Shown here piece after piece: positions 18,031 through 25,154 of a stretch of DNA of 64,000 nucleotides. Made by a program: the position numbers and the translations under genes. The DNA comes from Prosthecobacter debontii (GTDB taxonomy: Bacteria; Verrucomicrobiota; Verrucomicrobiia; Verrucomicrobiales; Akkermansiaceae). The stretch lies in the NCBI GenBank assembly GCA_945862245.1, contig CAMAXN010000005.1:28755-92754 (forward strand), in the 5' to 3' direction. The first letter of the stretch is position 1. Each line of letters opens with the position of its first letter. Below the pieces are notes generated by a model. The model saw only the letters and a program-made list of their open reading frames with translations. It was not told where the DNA came from and did not search any database.

Positions 18031-18188
18031 GGCCTTGGACTGCTACAGCCTGCTGTAGCTTTCCGTGAGACAGCCTGCTGTCAGCGGCAGAGGATCGGAA
18101 GTTATCGCGTTGCATGATGCCAATGCCGTCCGGTTCGCAGCAGGGCTGCATGACCGAAAGCGGCAGCAGGCTGCCGAAGTCCAAGGCC
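18031..18188. repeat. REP-like hairpin element, copy 1
   Basis: The ends are inverted: GGCCTTGGAC on the left and GTCCAAGGCC on the right. Inside are hairpins with a CCTG or CAGG loop: GCTACAGCCTGCTGTAGC, GACAGCCTGCTGTC and, at the right end, GCGGCAGCAGGCTGCCGC. The first 49 or so bases are almost identical to the copy at 27058. It sits just upstream of hrpB and ends 10 bp before the IS target site. Confidence 0.9.
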
Positions 18189-18201
18189 TACGGAGGCTTA
18201 A

Positions 18202-19444
18202 CCCGAAATCCGAAGTTGAATTAATTTTAGGCTAGGCTGCGCAGTGGTTTTCACTAGTTTTGCCGCCTGATTGTTCATCTCCGGGTGGCTCTGGTGGCAA
18301 CTTCGGCGAAGTTGCTCCTGGCCATCGTAAAATGTTTTCTAGCAATGGCTTATGCTTATCGAGCCCACCCCAACTTTCGGCAATATATAGCACAGGCGTA
18401 CGACTTCGAGTTCCCAACACCGCGCCACCGATGAAAACCTCCGCTCGTAGCGTGACGGGTCGTTTGAACCCTGTTTTGCGCTGCTCTGGTGAGCTGGCGT
18501 GTTGATAGAGACTGAGAAGATTGTAGGTGAAGCACACGTTCAGAAAAATAGCTGTCCAGCTCGCGAGTTCGGCGGCCTTACGTTTTACGTTCTGAGTCAA
18601 GCGGGCGACAACGATGTAGGGAATGCCGAGTGCTTCGAGAAAAGTGAGCAGAGGGTTCTCGAAAAATCCTGAATCGGCGCGCACGGTGCGTAGCTTCCAA
18701 TGAGCAGGCATGAGGGCGAATGCTTCTGTTAGAAAGGCCACTGCGCCACGGGCGCTACCGGTATTTCCACTACGTAATCATGCGTGCAAGACAAGCGGAG
18801 CTTCGGCAAGAAAGGCGATGAGCGGGTGATGACTGTGACGTCCGGGACGCGAGGGGTTATAACCACGCTTGGCTCCCTCTTGATGTCCACTGCGCTGGAA
18901 AACGGTGCTGTCCAAATCGAGACTGAAGCCCTTAGGTGGCTGAGGCCATGAAAGGGCGAGTAACCATTTCCAAAGCGGCCGACAAAACTCTTCGATGTGG
19001 CCTTGACGGAAACGCATGAAAAGATTGCGCACAGTGTCAGTTCCAGGAAAACGTTCGATGCCGAGCAACGCGTGAAGCGCTTTGTCAGCACGGAGCCAAT
19101 CCGTGTGAGCGAGGCGGCGTGCGCCAGCCACCACTGAGATCATGAAAGCCACCAGAGTTTTAGCCGGTGGAATAGCATTAGGGCTAGTGTAGGCGAATGG
19201 CATCAGCTCACTGATCCGACCGGCCAACCCAATCTTCTCGAAGAAAACGATGAGACTCACGAGGCCGCCAAAGGGCGTGATGGGCTTCTCTGTGGAAGCG
19301 AGGCGGACTTGCCGAGCGGGAAAAATAGGGTTACAAATCGTTTGCATCGTTTGGTGAAGGAAGTTGGTGTGTGGTTATTTGACACAACTCTTCTACCATA
19401 TGACCTCTAGCCAAACGATGCTTTACTCAACTTCGGATTTCGGG
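18202..19444 (-). mobile_element. IS1380-type insertion sequence, defective
   Basis: Perfect 18-bp inverted repeats (CCCGAAATCCGAAGTTGA at 18202 and its complement ending at 19444) bound a transposase remnant. TTAA flanks both ends and is either a 4-bp target duplication or, being palindromic, part of a 22-bp inverted repeat. Length is 1243 bp, shorter than the 1.6-1.7 kb usual for the family. The right TTAA directly follows the hisC stop codon, so insertion spared hisC. It lies close to the hairpin element upstream of hrpB. Confidence 0.9.
18232..19347 (-). pseudogene. IS1380-family transposase, nonsense codon and internal deletion
   Basis: Two ORFs in one frame are separated only by TGA at about 18775-18777. 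Reading it as Trp gives VLHAWLRSGNTGSARGAVAF, which is expected family sequence. The upstream part has the first catalytic Asp in GFSLDLDSTVFQRSGHQEGA; the downstream part has the second in VRADSGFFENPLL. After ARLTQNVKRKAAELASWTAI the text jumps to FLNVCFTYNLLSLYQH, so the segment that normally carries the third acidic residue appears to be deleted. The enzyme should be inactive. The element could still move if another copy elsewhere supplies transposase. Confidence 0.85.
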
Positions 19445-19448
19445 TTAA

Positions 19449-20537
19449 TCAGAGGACGGAATCCAGGACTTCGAGCACCCTTTGGTTTTCGCGAGCTGTG
19501 CCGATGGAAATGCGCACCCAGCTGGGGAGCTTGTAGCCAGACATCGCTCGGACGATTACGCCCTGCTTGAGCATATCCCGGAAGACGCGGTCTCCTTCGC
19601 CAACCTCGACAAGGATGAAGTTTGCAAAGGACGGAACGTAGTTCAGGCTGCGCTCCGCAAAGGCGGCTTCATAGAAGGCGAGGCCATCGCGGTTCACAGC
19701 GCGGGTTTTCTCGATATGATCCTCGTCATCAAGAGCGGCAAGCGCAGCGGCCTGCGCCATGGCGTTGGTATTAAATGGTTGGCGCGCTTTCTGGAGAAGG
19801 TCGGCGATGGGTTTTGGCGCGATACCATATCCGATACGCAGAGCGGCGAGGCCATGTATCTTCGAGCAGGTGCGCAGCACGACGACATTTTTACCGGCGC
19901 GTACGTGCTTCAGGACGTCGGGTGGGGTGTCGAGAAACTCGAAGTAGGCCTCGTCGAACACGGCGATCATATGCGGTGGCAGGCGGTCGACCAATCGGTC
20001 GATGGCATCCTGTGTGACCTGAGTACCGGTTGGGTTGTTCGGGTTTGCAACAAAGACGAGGCGGGTGTTGTCTGTGATGGCGTCGGCCATGGCGTCGAGA
20101 TCGTGAATGAAACCTGGATCGTCCACCTCGATGTATTTCGCGCCGAAGAGTGTGGCCATGAGTTTATAGACGACGAAGGCGTGCTTGGCGGCGATGAGTT
20201 CGGAGTCGCGGTTGAGGAAAGTGTGGCAGAGAAGCTCAATAATCTCGTTGGAGCCGTTGCCGAGGACTATATTGGAGATGTCGAAGCCGAGTTTACCCGC
20301 GATGGCGGTGCGGAGCTTGTAGCCGCCTCCGTCTGGGTAGATGTGCGCTTGTTCAATGGCCTCGGCCATGGCTTTTTTTGCGAGCGGGGACGGGCCGAGA
20401 GGGTTTTCGTTGGATGCGACCTTGATGATAGATGCGGGGTCGAGCCCGAGTTCGCGCGCGGTTTCCTCGATGGGTTTCCCCGTTTCGTAAGCGACGAGGT
20501 CACAAACGAAGGTGTTGGCGTAATCGGAGATGGGCAT
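19449..20537 (-). CDS. hisC: Histidinol-phosphate aminotransferase
   Basis: This 362-residue class I/II PLP aminotransferase shows KVASNENPLGPSPLAKKAM, YPDGGGYKLR, LGNGSNEIIELL, ANPNNPTGT and the PLP lysine region RTCSKIHGLAALRIGYG. The C-terminal VRISIGTARENQRVLEVLD holds the carboxylate-binding Arg. It converts imidazole-acetol phosphate to histidinol phosphate in histidine biosynthesis. Other his genes are absent. It lies 67 bp downstream of the ArsC/Spx-like gene on the same strand. Its TGA stop touches the TTAA target of the IS element. Confidence 0.93.
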   Translation of the reverse strand: MPISDYANTFVCDLVAYETGKPIEETARELGLDPASIIKVASNENPLGPSPLAKKAMAEAIEQAHIYPDGGGYKLRTAIAGKLGFDISNIVLGNGSNEIIELLCHTFLNRDSELIAAKHAFVVYKLMATLFGAKYIEVDDPGFIHDLDAMADAITDNTRLVFVANPNNPTGTQVTQDAIDRLVDRLPPHMIAVFDEAYFEFLDTPPDVLKHVRAGKNVVVLRTCSKIHGLAALRIGYGIAPKPIADLLQKARQPFNTNAMAQAAALAALDDEDHIEKTRAVNRDGLAFYEAAFAERSLNYVPSFANFILVEVGEGDRVFRDMLKQGVIVRAMSGYKLPSWVRISIGTARENQRVLEVLDSVL

Positions 20538-20586
20538 GGCGCGCGGAAGGTGGTTCGGGGGATGGAATTTGTCCAGAGGAAGAACG

Positions 20587-20624
20587 GGGGTCAGGGGTCA
20601 GGGGTCAGGGGTCAGGGGTCAGGG
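20587..20624 (+). repeat. Five GGGGTCA tandem repeats, possible G-quadruplex
   Basis: GGGGTCA occurs five times in a row and is followed by GGG, giving six evenly spaced G runs on the plus strand with three-base loops, a sequence able to form a G-quadruplex. It spans the stop codon of the ArsC/Spx-like gene, so the last residues (LTPDP) are encoded by repeat units, and lies about 50 bp upstream of the hisC start. Confidence 0.93.
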
Positions 20625-20964
20625 AGTAGGACCATTTCAGTGGATCGAAACCCGCCATTGCGAAATCGGCGGAGACAAGAAAGGGGCGTTTGATGAGGTT
20701 GCCGTTGGTGGCGAGAAGGGCGAGAGCTTCGGCCTCGGGCATCGTGGGGAGGGAATCCTTTAGGGTGTGGGCGCGGTAAACGTGACCGGAGGTGTTGGAG
20801 AGCTTGCGGATGTCGCCATTGGCATTTTTCAGCGCGAGGCGGAGTTCGGGCAGGGTGGGGGGTTGCTCGCGGATGGGTATTTCCTGAAAGGCGATGCCGT
20901 TTTTGCGGAGCCATTTCACGGCCTTGCGGCAGGAGTCGCAGGTTTTCAGGGTGTAAATGGTCAT
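20605..20964 (-). CDS. ArsC/Spx-family thioredoxin-fold protein
   Basis: The 119-residue protein begins MTIYTLKTCDSCRKAVKWLR, with a CxxC motif as in Spx and many ArsC/YffB relatives, and continues EIPIREQPPTLPELRLAL and NLIKRPFLVS. The last matches the conserved R-P region, where the sequence lacks the extended arsenate pocket I would expect in true ArsC. YffB-like or Spx-like roles are therefore as likely as arsenate reduction. No ars operon surrounds it. The C-terminus runs into the GGGGTCA repeat. Confidence 0.8.
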   Translation of the reverse strand: MTIYTLKTCDSCRKAVKWLRKNGIAFQEIPIREQPPTLPELRLALKNANGDIRKLSNTSGHVYRAHTLKDSLPTMPEAEALALLATNGNLIKRPFLVSADFAMAGFDPLKWSYSLTPDP

Positions 20965-20969
20965 AAACG

Positions 20970-21057
20970 AAAAGTTCTAAACTTTAAACCTCAATGAAGA
21001 GCCCGCCCGACTTTGCTCTTTAGTTGAATTTTAAAGTTTAAGGTTTGAAATTTAAAG
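20970..21057. repeat. AT-rich dispersed intergenic repeat (copy C, inverted arms)
   Basis: The left arm TAAACTTTAAACCTCAATGA and the right arm TTAAAGTTTAAGGTTTGAAA are near inverted copies around a GC-rich centre. The element fills the space between the ArsC/Spx-like gene and the M23 peptidase gene, and shares the CTTTAAACCT...GAAGA block with other copies. Confidence 0.75.
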
Positions 21058-21699
21058 ACCTTTAAAGCCGGCGTATTCGTTGTAGGTGCCGGTCGGGACG
21101 GCCACGCCGCGCCACTCGCGTTTTAGGCGGCGGTACTTGGTGATGAATTGTGTGGGATCCGCCCAATTCGTCAGGTCGGCCGGGACGCCTTTGCGAGCCA
21201 TGCCGATGGTGATGTTGTGGCGCATCTCAAAGTGAAGGTGCGCGGGATACATACCGCGGTTCGTGCCGATCTTTCCCACTTGCTGGCCGCGCTTCACTCC
21301 CTGGCCGGTTTTCACCATCATCTTGTCGAGGTGGCCGTAGAGCGAGTCGATGAATTTCACCTGCCCGCTGGTGGGGTCGCGGTAGGCATGGCGAATGAGA
21401 ACGACATTACCCCAGCCTTGGCGCACGTCATGGGCGAAGGTGACCACGCCGTCGGCGCAAGAATAGACGGGGGCGCCGAAGTCACTATTACCGCCTCCGC
21501 GTCCATTCCAATCTTCTCCGAAGTGTTGCGGCGAGCGCAAGCGCAAGCCGCGCGATTTGTAGTATCCCGCTGCGTCTGGCTTGCCAACGGGGAAATCGAA
21601 GCCATCGGCGAGGTCGACTTTCACCGCGCCTTCCGCAGGAAAGGCAAAGAACACGGCACAAAGCGCCAAAAGAACAATCTTCAGCGCGTTAGGAGCCAT
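21052..21699 (-). CDS. Secreted M23 (LytM-type) metallopeptidase
   Basis: A signal peptide (LKIVLLALCAVFFAFPAEGA) is followed by an M23/Peptidase_M23 domain. The first zinc ligands lie in SPQHFGEDWNG and the last in the HxH motif PAHLHFEMRHN; SLYGHLDKMMVKTGQGVKRG is the usual G-H-L block. Such enzymes cleave peptidoglycan cross-bridges in the periplasm. No LysM or coiled coil is present. I use the second Met (MAPNALK). The AT-rich repeat overlaps its last codons. It may share a transcript with the downstream ArsC/Spx-like gene. Confidence 0.9.
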   Translation of the reverse strand: MAPNALKIVLLALCAVFFAFPAEGAVKVDLADGFDFPVGKPDAAGYYKSRGLRLRSPQHFGEDWNGRGGGNSDFGAPVYSCADGVVTFAHDVRQGWGNVVLIRHAYRDPTSGQVKFIDSLYGHLDKMMVKTGQGVKRGQQVGKIGTNRGMYPAHLHFEMRHNITIGMARKGVPADLTNWADPTQFITKYRRLKREWRGVAVPTGTYNEYAGFKGL

Positions 21700-21765
21700 A
21701 TTTCCCAATTTTTTTCATCTGCCTTGATTCCAGTCCCGTAGACCATCATGGGGCAAGAGAAAAGA

Positions 21766-21798
21766 AAAACGGCGCACCGTTTGAGGGTGCGCCGTTTT
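21766..21798. terminator. Strong rho-independent terminator
   Basis: AAAACGGCGCACC and GGTGCGCCGTTTT form a 13-bp perfect stem around a short loop. Read on the minus strand it ends in a T-rich run and lies 24 bases past the MFS stop codon, so it terminates that gene. It may also insulate the M23 gene downstream. Confidence 0.92.
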
Positions 21799-21821
21799 GT
21801 GGGAGGTTTAGAAGATTATTG

Positions 21822-23474
21822 CTACTCGTCCACCTTGAGCGGACGGTAGCCGCCGATGGATTTGAAGTAGAAGATCAGGAAGAGGAAGATGCCTGCCATG
21901 GCGAGCGGGATAAAGGAATCGACCTTGAGGGTCTTCCTGTTTCCGACGATGTCGGCGTCCACCACGGTTTGCTGTGCCGGAGTGAGGTCGGCGGCTTTTT
22001 CAGCGACATCTGCGGGTACTTCCTTGCCCGCTTCGGTAAGCGTGGCGGCGAGTTTTTGTGCACCAGCGGCTCCTTTGGCAGCTTCAAGTTTCACTGGATC
22101 GATGCTTTTAACTTCATTGAAAGCCAAGAATTTACTGGTGTTCTCGCCGGCCGTCCACTCCGCGTGGATGGCGGTATCTTTTTTGGCGAGTTCTTCGGCG
22201 GCGAAGCGATCCTTGAAATATCCGAGTCCAGGGCCGCCGATGAGTCCGGCGGACATCATCCCAACACCGCCCATGAGCGAGATCGCGATGCCACCGGTTC
22301 GCGGGAAGCGGTCAGAAACCACGGCGAGCATTGTGGGCCAGAAGAAGGTTTTGCCGAAGGCATAGACAAGGAGGGCGCCGAGGGCGGGGCCGAAGGCGGA
22401 AACGGCGCTGACGAGGTTCAATCCGAGCACCGCGAGGAGCGAGCAGACGAAGAGCAGGCCGACGGGTTTCAGCCCGCACTTGGTCTCGATGAAGTGGGCG
22501 CAGAAGCGGAGCCCGAACATCATGAGCGAGGTGAAGACGAAGAGGATCTTGCCTTGGGTCGGGTTGAGGATCGCGCCGGTTATGTTCTGGATCCAGCCGT
22601 CGGTTCCGAGTTCGACTGCACCGACGAGGGCGTGTGCGATGAAAAGCAGAGCCAGCATCCAGTGGCCGATGGCGAAGCCGGTGAGAGTAGCTATGGAACC
22701 GAGAACTGCGATTGCTATGAGCGAGGCGAGGACTGTGCCGATGACAGGCATTTCAAAGAATGGAGTGAGCAGTCCCTTGAAGAAGATGTAGAGCATGAAG
22801 CTGACCACCGCTCCGCCGAGAAGGCCGACGTCTTTGAGCATTTCGCCGAACTTGAGGCCTTTTTCGGTGGCTTCGGATCTGGGATATTTCTGACCGAAGA
22901 ACATCGCTCCATAGATGACGGTGGGGATGAGGTAGAGGGAGAGCTGGGCTTTCCAGCTCCAGTTGAAGGTATCGCCGAGCACCCAACCGATGACGCCGCC
23001 GAAGACCATGCCGAGAGGCCAGGAGGCGTGGAGGATGTTTAGGTAGTGGTTGCGGTTGCTGGGGAAAAGAGTGGCGACGAGAGGGTTGGAAACGGCTTCA
23101 AGCACACCGTTAGCGGCACCGAAGGCGAACATGCCCCAAAACAGGAACTGGTAGGCGACGTTCTGTTCTTGCCCGGAGGTGGCTCCGAAAGTGACAAAAG
23201 CGGAAATGACGTGTAGGGCAAATGCTGCAAACACAAGCTTGCCATAACCGAATTTGTCCACGAGTACGCCGCCGATCATGATGCCGAAGCAGAAGCTAGT
23301 AAAACCAGCTCCACCGATCATTCCGAGCTGTGCACCGGTGAAGCCGAATTCGGCGGCCCAGGTTCCGAAGATGCCTCCCCGGACTCCGAATCCTATTCCG
23401 GCTGCGAGGATGGCGGTGAATCCGGCCCATAGGAGCCGCTTAGCGTTTGGTGCGATTGCGTCTGTGTTGTTCAT
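21822..23474 (-). CDS. Major facilitator superfamily permease
   Basis: This 550-residue membrane protein has about twelve to fourteen hydrophobic segments. It opens with LLWAGFTAILAAGIGFGVRGG and has the MFS loop GGVLVDKFGYGKLV between helices 2 and 3. Similar proteins annotated as sugar or nucleoside permeases are common in Verrucomicrobiota and Planctomycetota. An insert of about 110 residues near the C-terminus (from KDRFAAEELAKKDTAIH to the last helix) is soluble, Ala/Lys-rich and unusual for an MFS protein. Substrate unknown. It is transcribed alone, with a strong terminator behind it. Confidence 0.85.
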   Translation of the reverse strand: MNNTDAIAPNAKRLLWAGFTAILAAGIGFGVRGGIFGTWAAEFGFTGAQLGMIGGAGFTSFCFGIMIGGVLVDKFGYGKLVFAAFALHVISAFVTFGATSGQEQNVAYQFLFWGMFAFGAANGVLEAVSNPLVATLFPSNRNHYLNILHASWPLGMVFGGVIGWVLGDTFNWSWKAQLSLYLIPTVIYGAMFFGQKYPRSEATEKGLKFGEMLKDVGLLGGAVVSFMLYIFFKGLLTPFFEMPVIGTVLASLIAIAVLGSIATLTGFAIGHWMLALLFIAHALVGAVELGTDGWIQNITGAILNPTQGKILFVFTSLMMFGLRFCAHFIETKCGLKPVGLLFVCSLLAVLGLNLVSAVSAFGPALGALLVYAFGKTFFWPTMLAVVSDRFPRTGGIAISLMGGVGMMSAGLIGGPGLGYFKDRFAAEELAKKDTAIHAEWTAGENTSKFLAFNEVKSIDPVKLEAAKGAAGAQKLAATLTEAGKEVPADVAEKAADLTPAQQTVVDADIVGNRKTLKVDSFIPLAMAGIFLFLIFYFKSIGGYRPLKVDE

Positions 23475-23706
23475 TGGGTTATTTAAATGATTTAAAGTTA
23501 TTAATGGGCTTGGATGAACTTGGCAAGCATTCGTATAGGAAAAGTTTAGTATCTATGCAGACGGTGAGATCCATATTTCCGCAGATTTACTAAATTTGTG
23601 AAAAAAAGCGTCTGCTTAGTGGATGTAAATACCGATAACTATGAGAAAGCAGCTCCGGCATGGTTTGCGTGTTTACTGTGAATCAAGCGGCGAGAGAAGA
23701 TTGCTA

Positions 23707-24450
23707 CTACAGCGCGCCGAACCTGCGGTGGCGGTTATTATAATCCTCGACGGCTGCGAATAGGTCGCCTTGGCGGAAGTCAGGCCACATTTTCTTCACG
23801 ATTACGATTTCCGAGTAGGAGATCTGCCAGAGTAGGAAATTGGAGATACGCATCTCGCCAGAGGTGCGGATGAGGAGGTCGGGGTCGGGAATGTCGGCGG
23901 TGTAGAGGTGGCGGGCGAAAAGGTCGGTGGTGATTTCATCCGGTGAAATCGTTCCTGCGATGGCGGCCTCGGCGATGCGGCGGGCTGCGTTAGTGATTTC
24001 CTCGCGGGATCCATAGGAAAGGGCGAGCACGAGGGTCATGGAGTCGTTGTCCTTTGTATGCTCCTGGATGCGGGCGAGACGCTCGCGGGTGGATGCGGGA
24101 AGGCGTTCGATCTGGCCGATGGCCTGAAGGCGGACGTTCTGCTTGTCGAGTTCCTCTGCTTTTTCGTCGAGGAAGTGGTCGAGCAAGGTCATCAGTGCGT
24201 CGATCTCGGCTTCGGGGCGGTTCCAGTTTTCCGAGGAAAAGGCATAGAGGGTTAGGTATTTGACACCGAGTTCCTTGCATGCGTTCATGACCTCGCGGAC
24301 GGATTCTGCGCCTGCGCGGTGGCCTTCGGCGCGGGGTAGGCCGCGTTGTTTCGCCCAACGACCGTTGCCGTCCATAATGATTGCAATGTGGTTCAAAGTT
24401 TCCGTGTGTTGAAAAAATGTAGATTGGACGCACCGCCGCCTGGGAGTCAA
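23707..24450 (-). CDS. uppS: Isoprenyl transferase (undecaprenyl diphosphate synthase)
   Basis: The cis-prenyltransferase signature HIAIIMDGNGRWAKQRGLPR lies at the N-terminus, holding the catalytic Asp and the P-loop-like GNGRW. It is followed by YLTLYAFSSENWNRP and, near the end, PDPDLLIRTSGEMRISNFLL and the conserved SYSE. It makes the C55 lipid carrier for peptidoglycan synthesis in the cytoplasm. The track start is a TTG; a TTG at the LNHIAIIMDG position is an alternative, so the first 18 residues are uncertain. It is divergent from lemA. Confidence 0.93.
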   Translation of the reverse strand: MTPRRRCVQSTFFQHTETLNHIAIIMDGNGRWAKQRGLPRAEGHRAGAESVREVMNACKELGVKYLTLYAFSSENWNRPEAEIDALMTLLDHFLDEKAEELDKQNVRLQAIGQIERLPASTRERLARIQEHTKDNDSMTLVLALSYGSREEITNAARRIAEAAIAGTISPDEITTDLFARHLYTADIPDPDLLIRTSGEMRISNFLLWQISYSEIVIVKKMWPDFRQGDLFAAVEDYNNRHRRFGAL

Positions 24451-24523
24451 TGCCGAGAGCGGGGGATTTGGATTCCAAACACTGCTTGCAATGATTCGGC
24501 TGGGCGATCAATATCTCAGCATT

Positions 24524-25135
24524 ATGGATACAGGAATTGGCGGTAGCATGGTTTTGTTTGTGGTCTTGATAGGCCTAGTGGTTCTGTTCGGCTTCTATGC
24601 GATAGGCGTTTACAACGGCCTCGTGAAGCTGCGGAACATGTTCAAGAACGCGTTCTCGCAGATCGATGTGCAGCTGAAGCGCCGCCATGACCTAATCCCA
24701 AATTTGGTGGAAACAGCAAAAGCCTATATGGCACATGAAAGTGGTACGCTGGAAGCAGTAATCGCGGCTCGAAACGGGGCCGAGAGCGCAAGGCAGGCGG
24801 CGGCGGCTAATCCAGGCGATGCGGCGGCCCTGCAGAAGCTGGGCGTTGCGGAGGCAGGCTTAGGCGGTATGCTCGGCAGGCTTTTCGCGGTATCCGAGGC
24901 TTATCCGGATCTGAAGGCAAACCAGAACATGATGCAACTCACCGAGGAACTTACCACGACCGAGAACAAGGTCGCTTTTTCCCGGCAGGCTTACAATGAC
25001 TCGGTGCTTGCCTACAACAACAAGCGCGAGGTTTTCCCCAACAATATTTTCGCGGGCATCTTTGGATTCGCGGAGGGGGCACTTTTCGAGATCGAGTCAC
25101 CCGCCGAGCGTGAAGCTCCCAAGGTGCAGTTCTGA
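24524..25135 (+). CDS. lemA: LemA family membrane protein
   Basis: An N-terminal transmembrane helix (VLFVVLIGLVVLFGFYAIGV) precedes the LemA helical domain, with the signature VYNGLVKLRNMFKNAFSQID and LKRRHDLIPNLVETAKAYM. It ends with AYNDSVLAYNNKREVFPNNI and the IFGF stretch. ATG at 24524 is preferred to the track start. It sits 19 bp upstream of an M48 protease gene, a pairing seen in many bacteria. The pair probably forms a membrane-associated quality-control unit; the molecular role of LemA is not known. Confidence 0.92.
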   Translation: MDTGIGGSMVLFVVLIGLVVLFGFYAIGVYNGLVKLRNMFKNAFSQIDVQLKRRHDLIPNLVETAKAYMAHESGTLEAVIAARNGAESARQAAAANPGDAAALQKLGVAEAGLGGMLGRLFAVSEAYPDLKANQNMMQLTEELTTTENKVAFSRQAYNDSVLAYNNKREVFPNNIFAGIFGFAEGALFEIESPAEREAPKVQF

Positions 25136-25154
25136 TCTACCACGTTTCCCGTAG

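Noticed and set aside
17960-18184. N-terminal 75 residues of the hrpB track ORF
   Set aside because: They are encoded by the REP-like element and do not match HrpB relatives.
20587-20624. Possible CRISPR or telomere-like array
   Set aside because: Seven-base simple tandem repeat with no spacers or cas genes.
19482-20693. 403-residue plus-strand ORF
   Set aside because: Antisense to hisC, which has all aminotransferase motifs.
21819-23042. 407-residue plus-strand ORF rich in Asp/Glu
   Set aside because: Antisense shadow of the MFS permease; composition is skewed and the minus frame has clear membrane helices.
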